A stretch of DNA of 64,000 bases from Methylobacterium mesophilicum SR1.6/6 (lineage in GTDB: Bacteria > Pseudomonadota > Alphaproteobacteria > Rhizobiales > Beijerinckiaceae): assembly GCF_000364445.2 (NCBI RefSeq), contig NZ_CP043538.1:5661447-5725446 (forward strand), read 5' to 3'. Every line of letters starts with the position of its first letter. The stretch's first letter is position 1. This document shows, in pieces, positions 38,062-47,933 of the stretch. A model generated the notes under the pieces. That model did no database searches. It was not told the origin of the DNA and was given only the letters and a program-made list of their open reading frames with translations. The position numbers and the translations under genes are program-made.

Positions 38062-40053
38062 ATGGCAAAGATCGGACTGTCGATGATCGTCAAGAATGAG
38101 GCGAGCGTCATCGAGCGCTGCCTCGACAGTATGGTCCCGCTGATCGACTACGTTCTCATCTCCGACACCGGATCCACCGACGGCACCCAGGACATCATCC
38201 GCGCCTGGCTCGAGAGGAACCGTGTCCCGGGCGACGTCGTGGAAGAGAAGTGGCAGGACTTCGCGACCAATCGGAGTTCAGCGCTGCAGCGGCTCCGGGA
38301 GCGGAATCTCGTGGATTACGCCTTCGTCATGGACGCCGACGAGACCCTCTCATACGAAGACAATTTCGATGGGGCCGCGTTCAAAGGCTCGATGAGCGCA
38401 GACTACTACAACGTGGAGATCCGGCGGGGCAGCATAAGATATTGGCGGCCTCAGATAATGTCTAACGGCAAGCCGTTCTGCTACAAGGGCGTGCTCCACG
38501 AATATGTTGAGGCGCCCCAAGGATCTACAACCGGAGACGCCTCGGGCTTTCATATCACATCGGGTGCCTCGGGCGGAGCGCGGGAGAAGGATCCGGACAC
38601 CTACCGTCGGGACGCTGAGAAATTGAGAGAGGCTCTGGAAGGAGAGACCGACAGCTTCCTGAGGTCACGATACACGTTCTACCTCGCGCAGAGTTACCGG
38701 GACAGCAATCAGCCGGAGAAGGCACTCGACGCCTATCTCGCGCGAAGCCACATGGGGTACTGGGCCGAAGAAGTCTATATCAGTCTCTTGGAAGCCGGCC
38801 ATCTGATGGAACGGCTCGATCGGCCGGCCGACGATATCCTCGCGACGTATCGGCGCGCGACCGAAGTCTGCAGTCATCGTGCGGAGGCCTTCTACGACAT
38901 CAGCAATTTCTGCTTCCGCACGGGACGGAACGAGGAGGGGTTCACGGCGGCCAAAGCGGGATCGACTCTGTCCGAGCCGGCGAGCGGTCTTTTCCTGTCG
39001 AAGTGGGTCTACGACTACGGCCTGCTGGATAAGCTCGCCATCAATGCTTACTGGTCGAATCACCATAGTGAATGTGTTGACGCCTGTCTCAAGCTTCTGG
39101 CCGACGGCAAACTTCCGCCGTCGGAGCGCGGGCGTGTCGCGGCGAATGCGCGGTCTTCGCTGGCGAAGATTCAGGACGAGAAAGTGGCTCGTAAGTTGGG
39201 TGCTCATGCCGAGCCGAACTTTCTCGAGCAATTTGAACTGGCGGCTCCCCGCACCTTGAGGCCGGTCGCGACAGAGCCGCGCGTCCTCATCGCGATTCTG
39301 GCCAAGCAGATGGCCGCCGCACTGCCGCTCTACCTTGAGTGCTTGACGAACCTGGACTATCCGAAATCGAAGATTTCCATCTACATCCGAACGAACAACA
39401 ACACGGATGAGACGGAGACGATCCTGAGGGCATGGGTCGAGAAATTCGGACCCCAATATGCGGGTGTCGAGTTCGATGCCAGCGATGTCAGTGAACGCGT
39501 TCAAGAATACGCGCTTCATGAATGGAACAGCACTCGATTTAGGGTCCTGGGCTACATACGTCAGGTCAGTTTACAGAAAGCCATCGAACAGAACTGTGAA
39601 TTCTACTTTACCGCAGACGTCGATAACTTTCTGAGACCCTCGACGCTGCGCGAGCTCGTGTCGCTGAACGTTCCCATCGTCGCCCCGTTCCTTCGTTCGA
39701 TCGAGAAGGGCAGCTACTATTCCAATTATCATGCCGCAGTCGACGCGCAGGGATATTACGCGCATTGTGACCAGTATGACTGGGTGCTGAATCGCTGGAT
39801 TCAAGGTGTCGTCGAGATGCCGGTGGTGCACTGCACCTACCTTGTCCGCGTTGATGTCATCCCATTGCTGTCCTATCAGGATGAAACGGATCGGCATGAG
39901 TATGTGATTTTCTCAGATACGGCACGTAAAAACAGCGTCGTGCAATATTTGGATAATCGCCAGATCTATGGATATATGGCACGCGACGACATCCAAAATC
40001 ACACGATTCAAGCGCGGATTCTGTTGGGCCGGAATCAAGCGCATGTTGAATAG
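38062..40053 (+). CDS. Two-domain glycosyltransferase: GT2 plus TPR plus collagen-galactosyltransferase-like domain
   Basis: This 663-residue cytoplasmic protein is read from ATG 38062. The N-terminal GT2 domain has SMIVKNEASVIERCLDSM, SDTGSTDGTQDII and the metal-binding D91-A-D93 (FVMDADE), then FCYKGVLHEYVE. A helical TPR-like middle spans about 195-400. From about residue 407 a second GT-A domain reads RVLIAILAKQMAAALPLYLE, TNNNTDETETILRAWV, a DxD motif at D519-V-D521-N, IVAPFLRSIEKGSYYSNYH, DAQGYYAHCDQY and EMPVVHCTYLV. That order and wording matches, from memory, the first GT domain of animal collagen galactosyltransferases and the GT domain of lysyl hydroxylases. Lying after a Gly-X-Thr collagen gene, it is the best candidate for glycosylating it. 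Confidence 0.85.
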   Translation: MAKIGLSMIVKNEASVIERCLDSMVPLIDYVLISDTGSTDGTQDIIRAWLERNRVPGDVVEEKWQDFATNRSSALQRLRERNLVDYAFVMDADETLSYEDNFDGAAFKGSMSADYYNVEIRRGSIRYWRPQIMSNGKPFCYKGVLHEYVEAPQGSTTGDASGFHITSGASGGAREKDPDTYRRDAEKLREALEGETDSFLRSRYTFYLAQSYRDSNQPEKALDAYLARSHMGYWAEEVYISLLEAGHLMERLDRPADDILATYRRATEVCSHRAEAFYDISNFCFRTGRNEEGFTAAKAGSTLSEPASGLFLSKWVYDYGLLDKLAINAYWSNHHSECVDACLKLLADGKLPPSERGRVAANARSSLAKIQDEKVARKLGAHAEPNFLEQFELAAPRTLRPVATEPRVLIAILAKQMAAALPLYLECLTNLDYPKSKISIYIRTNNNTDETETILRAWVEKFGPQYAGVEFDASDVSERVQEYALHEWNSTRFRVLGYIRQVSLQKAIEQNCEFYFTADVDNFLRPSTLRELVSLNVPIVAPFLRSIEKGSYYSNYHAAVDAQGYYAHCDQYDWVLNRWIQGVVEMPVVHCTYLVRVDVIPLLSYQDETDRHEYVIFSDTARKNSVVQYLDNRQIYGYMARDDIQNHTIQARILLGRNQAHVE

Positions 40054-40900
40054 CAAGTTATCACGAAGAAATCTGGTCGCTATGGGAAGTGTTTCGATGA
40101 TTACTTCCGTTATGGCGACGCCTGAAGGTCCCCCGATCTTGTCGAATCCCGTGGAAGTCGACGGTGAGTGGCATGCACCGAAGCGCTCAGCCGCGCTGGT
40201 GATCGGCCGCATGAGGGAAGCATGCACCTCGGGCTACCGTATTTCGTCTGACCGTCAGCCGCGCAAGATCTGCGTAGAGAATCGCCCGTCCGGTCCGCCC
40301 GCGGTCTGGCTGCATCAGGACCGTCCCGATACGGCGAAAATTTTCGTCGACGTCGGAGAACGCGCATGGTCCCAACTGGCCTACCAGTTCGGTCACGAAT
40401 TCGGTCACGTCATGTGCAATTCGTGGAGCAGTGACGCGAAGCCGAGTGCGCCCTGCCAATGGGTCGAGGAGATGATTGTCGAGAGCTTCTCGCTCCGCGG
40501 CCTGTCGCTTCTCGCCGCGGCCTGGAAAGACGCGCCCCCTTTTCCAGGAGACTCGGCATACGGCCGCGAAATCGAGCGATACCGTGACGCTGCTGTAGCG
40601 CAGTATAACGGCCTGGCATCCAGCCAAGGTCTAACTGAAACCAAGATGTGGTTCAAGCACAACCGGCAGGCTGTTGAGGATTTTGTGGGTCTTTCTGAAT
40701 ATGCAAAGGCCGGTGTGACAGTCCTGCTTCCAGCGATGATGAAGAACCCGGTGTATTTGGAGGATCTCGGGGCTTTGAATCGGTGGTTAGAGCGAGCTGC
40801 GCTACCCTTGCCTGAGTATCTGGATAGATGGAGCGCGAGTTGCCGAGATGTCGGAAGTGCAGGACATCTCCCAAAATTCATCCGAAGGCTTTTCATTTAG
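40043..40900 (+). CDS. Tat-exported HEXXH zinc metalloprotease-like protein
   Basis: This 285-residue protein overlaps the stop of the glycosyltransferase by 11 bases and is probably co-translated. A twin-arginine signal, SRRNLVAMGS, is followed by a short hydrophobic run ending near VMA-T, so it should be folded before export to the periplasm. The zinc-binding motif is HEFGH (H118-H122), and a downstream acidic helix WVEEMIVESFSLRGL offers the third ligand. It could trim or mature the secreted collagen-like protein or act on envelope glycans. I cannot assign a named family. Confidence 0.72.
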   Translation: MLNSKLSRRNLVAMGSVSMITSVMATPEGPPILSNPVEVDGEWHAPKRSAALVIGRMREACTSGYRISSDRQPRKICVENRPSGPPAVWLHQDRPDTAKIFVDVGERAWSQLAYQFGHEFGHVMCNSWSSDAKPSAPCQWVEEMIVESFSLRGLSLLAAAWKDAPPFPGDSAYGREIERYRDAAVAQYNGLASSQGLTETKMWFKHNRQAVEDFVGLSEYAKAGVTVLLPAMMKNPVYLEDLGALNRWLERAALPLPEYLDRWSASCRDVGSAGHLPKFIRRLFI

Positions 40901-41158
40901 TCACAATCTGTTGAATAATTTTCTCCTTCGCGACAATTTGTAGGAATAGTGTCACGACAGGTTGAATTCTTGATACCGTTTCGTGGCTTTATCAATGAAG
41001 CGGGCGACGGAGCCGCTATTCCTGGGCATGGCAGTCGCGAATAATTGCTATGACCGATGTCGAATTCCGAATTTGCGACGGTTTATGCTTGATTCTGCCG
41101 TCTCATGCCCGCAGTCTGTGATGATTTTCAGTCCGAGCTGAAATTACGAGAGACAATC

Positions 41159-41872
41159 ATGCGGATAGAACTCATCAATTTAGACAGCAGTACGGATCGG
41201 CTGTCACGCTTTCGTGAAGTAAATCCTCATATCAGTAATTTCCGACGGTTTTCAGCCATCAATGGTAGCACGCTCGATCGCCAGAAGCTCGCCGCAGACG
41301 GCTTGATATCTGAAGATTTAAGCTATTCCGATGGCGCTCTGGGCTGCGCAATGTCTCATATTGCCCTATGGTCTGATGCGGTCAAAAGTGGCGAAGCTAT
41401 AACGATCGTCGAGGATGATGCGATCATCGGCCGAAATTTTTTAGACCATCTGTCTTCTTGTTTGGCGAGAGACGACAATTGGGACATCATGGTATGGGGG
41501 TACCACACGCATTTCTTTCTGTGGATCGATTTTATTCCAGGCATGATTGGTGGTGAGGTCAGGTGGGAAGGTGTTGATTACGGTCGTGTTCTCAAGTCGT
41601 TCGCGGAAGAAAAATATAATTTGGCCCTATTCAAACTTCTCAATTGCTTCGGAACACCCTGCTATACAATCTCCCCACGCGGCGCGCGATCTTTACTGGA
41701 CCATTGTTTGCCGCTGAAGACATGTCTAGTTCCACTCGAGAGATTTCGCATCGTCAATCAAAATGAAGGCATAGACTCACTTATGAACGGTTGGTATCCA
41801 GCCGCCAAAGCTTATGTCAGCGTCCCGCCCATAGTACTGCCGGATTACAATTTGAAATCGACCATTCGATGA
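41159..41872 (+). CDS. Glycosyltransferase family 25 protein (second COLGALT-like half)
   Basis: This 237-residue GT25 enzyme starts at ATG 41159 (MRIELINLDSSTDRLSRF, the family's N-terminal strand). The GT25 hallmark GALGCAMSHIALWSDAV runs from G59, and the acidic EDD at 85-87 is the likely metal/nucleotide site. Bacterial GT25 members add sugars in lipooligosaccharide synthesis. The C-terminal half of animal collagen galactosyltransferase is also GT25 (GELGCFLSHYNIW, FEDD). The codons are clearly AT-richer than the upstream genes. Near a COLGALT-like GT-A domain and a collagen-like gene, a role in collagen glycosylation is suggested, not shown. Confidence 0.85.
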   Translation: MRIELINLDSSTDRLSRFREVNPHISNFRRFSAINGSTLDRQKLAADGLISEDLSYSDGALGCAMSHIALWSDAVKSGEAITIVEDDAIIGRNFLDHLSSCLARDDNWDIMVWGYHTHFFLWIDFIPGMIGGEVRWEGVDYGRVLKSFAEEKYNLALFKLLNCFGTPCYTISPRGARSLLDHCLPLKTCLVPLERFRIVNQNEGIDSLMNGWYPAAKAYVSVPPIVLPDYNLKSTIR

Positions 41873-42078
41873 TAGCTTATAGTGATAATCGACTTTCACA
41901 AGAAGGGATCTCGAATGGCAATTCTCGCTTCCTCTTCGAGTGTCATAACGCTGTGATCGATATTCGAGACGATGCCGATCCATATAAGCAAGTGCTTGTC
42001 GGCACACGCGCCTGAAGCCACGACTCGGTAGTTTGCTCAATCGACGCCCCAATTCCACGCAAGCTTGGAGCTGGTCAG

Positions 42079-42954
42079 ATGTCTCGCGCCATCCGTCTGA
42101 AGGAATATGCACCCTGCGCATCATCCAGATTTTCTCCGCCTGATTGGTATATGAATCAGGTGAATTCGAGCTTTGTTCGAAAAGAGTTCGTCATCAACAC
42201 TGATCAGAACGGCTTCATTAAACCGTATGCCGACAGCGCCGACAGCGAGAGAAGCATAATCGTTCTTGGGGACAGTGTTGTCGAAAGTATGTATATGGAC
42301 GAGAGCCTTCGAATTTGTGCGATGCTCGATAAGTACGTCAACCAGCAATCTGATCATAATTTGCGAGTACTTAATGCGGGCTATAGCGGGGCGACATTGC
42401 TCCACGCATTTAATGTACTATTGAATAAAATCGTTCCGCTCAATCCGACTGCTGTCGTAATTATGACAGGCATAGTAGACGTCGATGTCATCGAGCGGAA
42501 GGCGAGTTTTTGGACAAATGATAAGTGGCTTGAACCTATCATAACATTGGATCGGGATAACCCCTCGCGGGACAACGATCTGACCGACGACCTCCGCATT
42601 CAGCATCGGTTCGCGATTCTGAATATGTTTAAATGTGTTTCGGTAGAGTTCGGAATTCCGATTTGGTTCGCCACAGTGCCCCATCAACAAAACTACAATA
42701 ATGATTGGGTCAAAACGAGAATGTCGGAAACAGACTTCAAAAAAACTGTGGTCGGAAGGAGATTTGTCAACAATTCTACGCGAATATTTTGCATTAAAAA
42801 CGATATACCGTTTTTCGATCTGGAGCTTTCATTGTTAGATCGAGACGACATTTTCTATGATTTTTTTCACTTCAATGAGTTGGGAGGGAGCGTAGCCGCT
42901 CAAGCGTTTATTGACGGCGGCCTTGTCGGTCATTTGAACGAAGTTCTGCGTTGA
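42079..42954 (+). CDS. SGNH/GDSL hydrolase-like protein
   Basis: This 291-residue protein has SGNH-superfamily blocks: GDSVVES with the catalytic serine (G64-D65-S66), NAGYSGATLLHAF for block II, and DFFHFNELG with the D261/H264 pair of block V. Block III reads MTGIVDVDV, where the usual GxND asparagine is not obvious, so activity may differ. No signal peptide is visible. Such proteins deacetylate or transfer acyl groups on glycans. The gene is AT-rich like its neighbour GT25 gene and probably belongs with it as a sugar-modifying enzyme. Confidence 0.75.
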   Translation: MSRAIRLKEYAPCASSRFSPPDWYMNQVNSSFVRKEFVINTDQNGFIKPYADSADSERSIIVLGDSVVESMYMDESLRICAMLDKYVNQQSDHNLRVLNAGYSGATLLHAFNVLLNKIVPLNPTAVVIMTGIVDVDVIERKASFWTNDKWLEPIITLDRDNPSRDNDLTDDLRIQHRFAILNMFKCVSVEFGIPIWFATVPHQQNYNNDWVKTRMSETDFKKTVVGRRFVNNSTRIFCIKNDIPFFDLELSLLDRDDIFYDFFHFNELGGSVAAQAFIDGGLVGHLNEVLR

Positions 42955-43108
42955 CCGAGAGACGGTATGACGACAGCCCTGCACTCACTATGGCCACCGT
43001 TACCTGCCGTAACCACGAAGCAGTGACGACCCAAAGATTGCTCTCCAAGTCGTTAATGGCGGAGGTCAATTCACTATCCGATCGAGATTGTCAGGTAACG
43101 GTCCCGCA

Positions 43109-43684
43109 CTAATCACCGCGGAGATGAGAATCGCAATCGGATTTGAGCCAATCGATTATTCGCAACTCATGATCGAGTCTCGTAATTTTCCATAACATGA
43201 CCCCATCCGGACATTCCTCTCCTGGGTAATCGACGGGATGGGAGACGCGCATCGCTGGCAGATTTGTTCGATGGCGGTTATAAAAACAGATTTTGTTCTT
43301 GAAAGGGAGTTGGTCGAAAGCATCTGCATGAATACCACTGAATCCATCACGATCACAGATTTTGAAGAGTAAATTATCATCCTCCTTCGGGAGTCGATCA
43401 GTCCGGTAAGCCCATTTTTCTCGAGCCTCTTCGACGCTCCCATAGTGCATGAAATTAATCTCGATGTCGTCACCGATGACGCCGATCGGCCAACCGGGTT
43501 CTTGGCCGTTTCTTGATCGCGTTACAAATCGTAACTCTGACGACATGTTCGCGCGAAAATCTGTTAGAAGTTTTATATAGTCGTCCGCATAGAGAAAAAG
43601 ACCGACGAAAGGGGTATTGTAGCGCATGTTGCACTCTTCGTACGGTTGGGATCCCCAGCAGTTGTTCGCAATGATGGCTCTCAC
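43109..43684 (-). CDS. DUF1919-family protein (polysaccharide-associated)
   Basis: This 191-residue protein has a GTG start preceded by an AGGGAG sequence. Its pattern matches DUF1919: NNCWGSQPYEECNMRYNTPFVGLFLYADDYIKLL at the start, PIGVIGDDIEINFMHYGSVEEAREKWAYRTDRL in the middle and LPFKNKICFYNRHRTNLPAM later. Members occur in exopolysaccharide and capsule loci; the reaction is unknown to me, though a glycan-related transferase role is assumed. It converges on the SGNH gene and is AT-rich like it. Confidence 0.8.
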   Translation of the reverse strand: MRAIIANNCWGSQPYEECNMRYNTPFVGLFLYADDYIKLLTDFRANMSSELRFVTRSRNGQEPGWPIGVIGDDIEINFMHYGSVEEAREKWAYRTDRLPKEDDNLLFKICDRDGFSGIHADAFDQLPFKNKICFYNRHRTNLPAMRVSHPVDYPGEECPDGVMLWKITRLDHELRIIDWLKSDCDSHLRGD

Positions 43685-44436
43685 TTCTTCATCTCCCTAG
43701 AGGTCTTTGACATAGATATAATAGTCTTAAAGACACATGAATTAATATTGCCAGGAAATCTGAGGATCTTGGCAACTCGGCTTCTGGTTTGCGCGGTGAA
43801 AGTTTGAGCAGCTAGCGCGTGGCGGTGCAAGCGACCGTCGCTGACAGGCAGCCTCTCGTCGGGGCGCGTTTGCGCTGGGTGCACTTGCCGCAGTCGAAAT
43901 CAAACCGAGCTTCGAGGATTCCTCGCGGCCGGTGGACGCAAGGCGGCTCGACTGGGTGGCCGTCGAGTTCCATCCCCGTTGTAGACTGGCGACGAGCGGA
44001 TTGGGCATGGCACGCCGAAACGATCCTGCACGAGGGGCGCAGGCGCCAGCCATCCTTTGATCCTAGGATGACGACACTATTCGGGGCCAATGCATTACAT
44101 ATTTTGATAGGGCCAGATCGAGTGAATATAAGGGTCGTTCGATTTGAATTTCCGTCGTGCCGAGAGCTCTGGGTTGATCCGTGTGATGCGGAATGATCGC
44201 TCAATCCGGTGAGACCCCGTCTCCATCTCGGCCCCGGCGATCTCTCGGCCGATATCGCGAAGACCTGTTACGTCGGAGGCGCTAATCTCCGACTTGCCTG
44301 AAGGAGCGGGTCGGCACGCGCCTGTCCAGTTACGGCCGCGCCTCTCGTTCATTCCGTCAGCCCGATCCAGGCGACGGCGCTCGGCGGCTCTCAAGGCACA
44401 GGGCCGCGCGTCAGACGAGAAGGGACGTGGTCCGGT
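43685..44436. other. 0.75-kb region with no convincing gene
   Basis: Overlapping frames on both strands (for example 43819-44196 plus and 43812-44204 minus) are open mainly because of base composition and show no motif. This separates the AT-rich glycan genes from the high-GC glucarate operon and may be a junction of an acquired segment. Confidence 0.45.
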
Positions 44437-45339
44437 CTAATCGTCATTGAGCGTCACCACGTTCGACCTGAACGATGGCAGGCACGGATTCGGATTATCC
44501 TGGCGCCAAGCCAGCAGGAGACAGGGTCGCGCCGTCGCCGGCGCTGCGATGGGACGGAGGACGACGTCGGTCATGCCGATATGAACGGCGCTGTCAGGGA
44601 CCAGTGCGACACCGATATCGGCTCCGACAAGCGCCAGCATGGCGTGGAGCTGGTTGACCCGCTGCACCACCCGAGGCCGGATGCCGGCTGCCGTGAACAG
44701 TGTGTCCAACAGGTCGATGAAGTAGCGTCCGCCCCGCGGCGACCACGTCACCAGGGCTTCCCCGTCGAGATCCCGGACCGTCGGCGCGTTTCCCTTCGCG
44801 AGGGGATGGCTGCGCGGGACGGCGAGCAACAACTGCTCGTGGACGATGGTGGCCGTGGCGATCGGTGTCCGCGGATCGAGAAGAGCCGGGCCCGGCCTCA
44901 GGAGGCCGACATCGACGCGATTCTCCTCGAGCGCCTGGATCTGTTCGTCGGAGACCATCTCTTCGAGCACGAGGTCGATCTCAGGAAGCGCCCGGCGGAC
45001 ATGCGAGACGATCCGCGGCAGGGTCCTGTAGGCGGAGGCCGCGGTGAAGCTCAGGCGGATCGTGCCGCTCTCCCCGCGGGCCGCGCGCTGCGTGAGCCGG
45101 GCGGCGCTCTCGGCCGCGGCGATCACCCGGTAGGCCTCGGCCAGGAAGGTCCGGCCCGCCGGCGTCAGCCGTACCGCCCGCGTGGTGCGCTCCAGGAGCG
45201 TGACGCCGAGCGTCTGCTCCAGCATCTGGATCTGCCGGGAGAGCGGCGACTGTGTGAGGTTCAGCCGCGCCGCGGCCCGGCCGAAGTGCATTTCCTCGGC
45301 GACGGCGACGAAGCTGCGAGCGTGGCCCAGGTCGAACAT
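44437..45339 (-). CDS. LysR-family regulator of the glucarate operon
   Basis: This 300-residue LysR-type regulator begins [23 protein letters not shown]. The N-terminal helix-turn-helix (about residues 18-45, [18 protein letters not shown]) precedes a periplasmic-binding-protein-like effector domain. It is divergent from the 5-dehydro-4-deoxyglucarate dehydratase gene, with 108 bases between the starts. By usual LysR organisation it most likely activates the glucarate genes with glucarate or a derivative as inducer, which is inference from position. Confidence 0.9.
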   Translation of the reverse strand: MFDLGHARSFVAVAEEMHFGRAAARLNLTQSPLSRQIQMLEQTLGVTLLERTTRAVRLTPAGRTFLAEAYRVIAAAESAARLTQRAARGESGTIRLSFTAASAYRTLPRIVSHVRRALPEIDLVLEEMVSDEQIQALEENRVDVGLLRPGPALLDPRTPIATATIVHEQLLLAVPRSHPLAKGNAPTVRDLDGEALVTWSPRGGRYFIDLLDTLFTAAGIRPRVVQRVNQLHAMLALVGADIGVALVPDSAVHIGMTDVVLRPIAAPATARPCLLLAWRQDNPNPCLPSFRSNVVTLNDD

Positions 45340-45447
45340 TCATGCACGATCAGGGATAATCGAGCCAAAATCAACGTTGGACGCATCGAAGGGGCGAGCC
45401 TATCCCCGATCCAACGCCGGAACGGCGCAGATCAGGGAGTGAAAGCG

Positions 45448-46362
45448 ATGTCTCGGATGACCCCCGTGGAGTTTGCGCGGACGCTGGGCTCGGGCCTGCT
45501 CTCGTTTCCCGTCACGCATTTCAACGACGATTACAGCGTCAACGAGAACGCCTACCGCGACAACCTCGGACGTCTTGCGGACTACAAGGTCTCCGGACTG
45601 TTCGCCGCCGGCGGCACCGGCGAATTCTTCTCGCTCACCCCCGCCGAGATCGACCGCGTCGTGCGCGCCTGCGTCGAGGAGACCCGCGGCCGCACGCCCG
45701 TGATCGCGCCCGCCGGCCAGGGTACGGCCCTCGCCGTGGAACTCGCCAGGGCGGCCGAGGCCGCGGGCGCCGACGGCATCCTCCTGCTGCCGCCCTACCT
45801 GGTCGGCTCCGAGCAGGCGGGCCTCGCGGCCCATGTCGAGGCGGTCTGCAGGGCGACCGGGCTCGGCGTCATCGTCTACAACCGCGCCAACGCCCAGCTC
45901 AACGAGCAGACCCTCGCGGGACTCTGCGCGCGCAACCCGAACCTCGTCGGATTCAAGGACGGCGTCGGCGACGTGGAGCTGATGACCCGGATCTACGCCG
46001 GGCTCGGAGATCGCCTGACCTATGTCGGCGGCCTCCCGACCGCCGAGACCTACGCGCTGCCGTACCTGGAGATGGGCGTCACCACCTACTCCTCGGCGAT
46101 CTTCAACTTCCTGCCCGAATGGGCGCTGTCCTTCTACGACATGGTCCGCCGCCGCGACCGGGATGCGGTCTACAGGGAGCTGCGCGAGTTCGTACTGCCC
46201 TACATCGCGATCCGCAACCGCAAGCGCGGCTACGCGGTCTCGATCGTGAAGGCGGGCATGACCGCCGTCGGCCGCCATGCGGGCCCGGTCCGGCCGCCCC
46301 TGACCGATTTCGATGCCGCCGAGCTCGCCGAGCTGAAGGCGCTGATCGGCGACCGCCGCTGA
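45448..46362 (+). CDS. kdgD: 5-dehydro-4-deoxyglucarate dehydratase
   Basis: This 304-residue class I aldolase-fold enzyme decarboxylates and dehydrates 5-dehydro-4-deoxy-D-glucarate to 2,5-dioxopentanoate (EC 4.2.1.41). It shares the DapA fold: [13 protein letters not shown] (residues 55-67) and the Schiff-base lysine in [11 protein letters not shown] (K170). [21 protein letters not shown] at the N-terminus is characteristic of this dehydratase. It is the first gene of the operon, followed by the transporter and glucarate dehydratase. An upstream GAGTGAAAGCG region provides a weak ribosome-binding site. Confidence 0.93.
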   Translation: MSRMTPVEFARTLGSGLLSFPVTHFNDDYSVNENAYRDNLGRLADYKVSGLFAAGGTGEFFSLTPAEIDRVVRACVEETRGRTPVIAPAGQGTALAVELARAAEAAGADGILLLPPYLVGSEQAGLAAHVEAVCRATGLGVIVYNRANAQLNEQTLAGLCARNPNLVGFKDGVGDVELMTRIYAGLGDRLTYVGGLPTAETYALPYLEMGVTTYSSAIFNFLPEWALSFYDMVRRRDRDAVYRELREFVLPYIAIRNRKRGYAVSIVKAGMTAVGRHAGPVRPPLTDFDAAELAELKALIGDRR

Positions 46363-46459
46363 CACCCCCTCGCACCGCGAACGACCAACCGCCGAGCCAA
46401 CGGCGGCACGCTTGACCGCCCGGACTCAACCGGGCGGCACCATCCCAGGGAGAACGTCC

Positions 46460-47815
46460 ATGAGTGCCTCCACGAGTGGCACCACGAGCGCGACGCTCGT
46501 CGGTGCCGACGCGGCGCGCCGCACCCGCATCCGCCTTCTCATCGTGCTGATGCTGTTTGCCGCCACCACGATCAACTACGCCGACCGCGCCACCATCTCG
46601 ATCGCCGGGCCGGACATGGCCAAGGAACTCGGCCTCACGCCGATCCAGATGGGCTACGTGTTCTCGGCCTTCGCGTGGTCCTACGTCCTCGCCCAGATCC
46701 CCGGCGGCTGGCTCCTCGACCGCTACGGCGTGAAATGGGTCTACGCGGCGGCCATCGGCCTCTGGTCGGCCTTCACGCTGATGCAGGGCGCCGTCGGCTT
46801 CTTCACCGGCCTCACCGCCGTGGTGCTGCTGTTCGCCCTGCGGCTCGCGGTCGGCCTCACGGAGGCGCCCGTCTTCCCGGCGAATGCCCGCATCGTCGCC
46901 GCGTGGTTCCCCACCCGCGAGCGCGGCATGGCCTCGGCCTTCTTCAACTCGGCGCAGTACTTCGCCACCGTGCTGTTCACGCCGCTGATGGCGTGGATCG
47001 TCCACAATTTCGGCTGGCACCACGTCTTCACCAGCATGGGCGTGCTCGGCATCGCCTTCGCGGTGCTCTGGCTTCAGGTGATCGACAGCCCGAAGAAGCA
47101 CGCGCTGATGAACGAGGCCGAGCGCGACTACATCAAGGCCGGCGGCGCGCTGCTCGACATGGATGGGCAGGGCACGAAGAAGCAGGCCAATGCCGGCAAG
47201 ACCCTGCGCGAGCTGCTCGCCAACCGGATGCTGCTCGGCATCTATGTCGGCCAGTACTGCATCACGGTGCTGACGTACTTCTTCCTGACCTGGTTCCCGG
47301 TCTACCTCGTCAAGGAGCGCGGGCTGTCGATCCTGCAGGCCGGCTTCGCCGCGGTGGTGCCGGCGCTCTGCGGGTTCATCGGCGGCATCCTCGGCGGCGT
47401 GATCTCCGACATGCTCCTGCGCCGCGGTTACTCGTTGACCGCCGCCCGCAAGATCCCGATCGTCGGCGGCATGCTGCTCTCCATGAGCATCATCGGCTGC
47501 AACTACGTCCAGGCGGATGCCCTGGTGGTGGGCCTGATGGCGCTCGCCTTCTTCGGCAAGGGCATCGGGGCGCTCGGCTGGGCCGTCGTCGCCGACACCT
47601 CGCCGCGGGAGAGCGGCGGCCTGTCCGGCGGATTGTTCAACACCTTCGGCAACACCGCCGGCATCACCACGCCGATCGCCATCGGCTACATCGTGCAGAC
47701 GACCGGCTCGTTCAACGGCGCCCTCGTCTTCGTGGGCCTGAACGCCCTGGTGGCCTGCTTCTGCTACCTCGTGGTGGTCGGTGAGATCCGCCGCGTCGAG
47801 CTGAAGAGCGCCTGA
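46460..47815 (+). CDS. gudP: Glucarate/galactarate MFS transporter
   Basis: This 451-residue MFS protein of the ACS family has 12 helices. Diagnostic stretches are [56 protein letters not shown], here only partly quoted as [10 protein letters not shown] and [13 protein letters not shown], and [18 protein letters not shown]. This matches the D-glucarate/galactarate permease group. A CAGGGAGAACG site precedes the ATG. Between the dehydratase and glucarate dehydratase, its role in glucarate uptake is well supported by context. Confidence 0.9.
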   Translation: MSASTSGTTSATLVGADAARRTRIRLLIVLMLFAATTINYADRATISIAGPDMAKELGLTPIQMGYVFSAFAWSYVLAQIPGGWLLDRYGVKWVYAAAIGLWSAFTLMQGAVGFFTGLTAVVLLFALRLAVGLTEAPVFPANARIVAAWFPTRERGMASAFFNSAQYFATVLFTPLMAWIVHNFGWHHVFTSMGVLGIAFAVLWLQVIDSPKKHALMNEAERDYIKAGGALLDMDGQGTKKQANAGKTLRELLANRMLLGIYVGQYCITVLTYFFLTWFPVYLVKERGLSILQAGFAAVVPALCGFIGGILGGVISDMLLRRGYSLTAARKIPIVGGMLLSMSIIGCNYVQADALVVGLMALAFFGKGIGALGWAVVADTSPRESGGLSGGLFNTFGNTAGITTPIAIGYIVQTTGSFNGALVFVGLNALVACFCYLVVVGEIRRVELKSA

Positions 47816-47826
47816 CGCCGACGTCC

Positions 47827-47852
47827 GGGGCCGGCTCCTGGGGGCCGGCCCC
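47827..47852. promoter_or_regulatory. GC-rich hairpin between gudP and gudD
   Basis: GGGGCCGGC (47827-47835) pairs perfectly with GCCGGCCCC (47844-47852) around an 8-base loop. No T tract follows, so it is not a normal terminator. It may protect the upstream mRNA or adjust expression of the downstream genes. Confidence 0.5.
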
Positions 47853-47933
47853 CGTCCCGAAGTTCCTGCCCCGCGAGTCCGGCCGCGCCCGGCCGTGCGG
47901 CCCCCAGCCAGACCACATGCAGGAGGACACGCC

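Noticed and set aside
41791..42015. Extra N-terminal part of the SGNH protein in a different frame
   Set aside because: The SGNH protein already begins with a normal N-terminal region at 42079, and the upstream frame ends in a stop with no similarity to the family.
43812..44204. Overlapping open frames on both strands after the DUF1919 gene
   Set aside because: Both are compositional, overlap fully and show no motif or ribosome-binding site.
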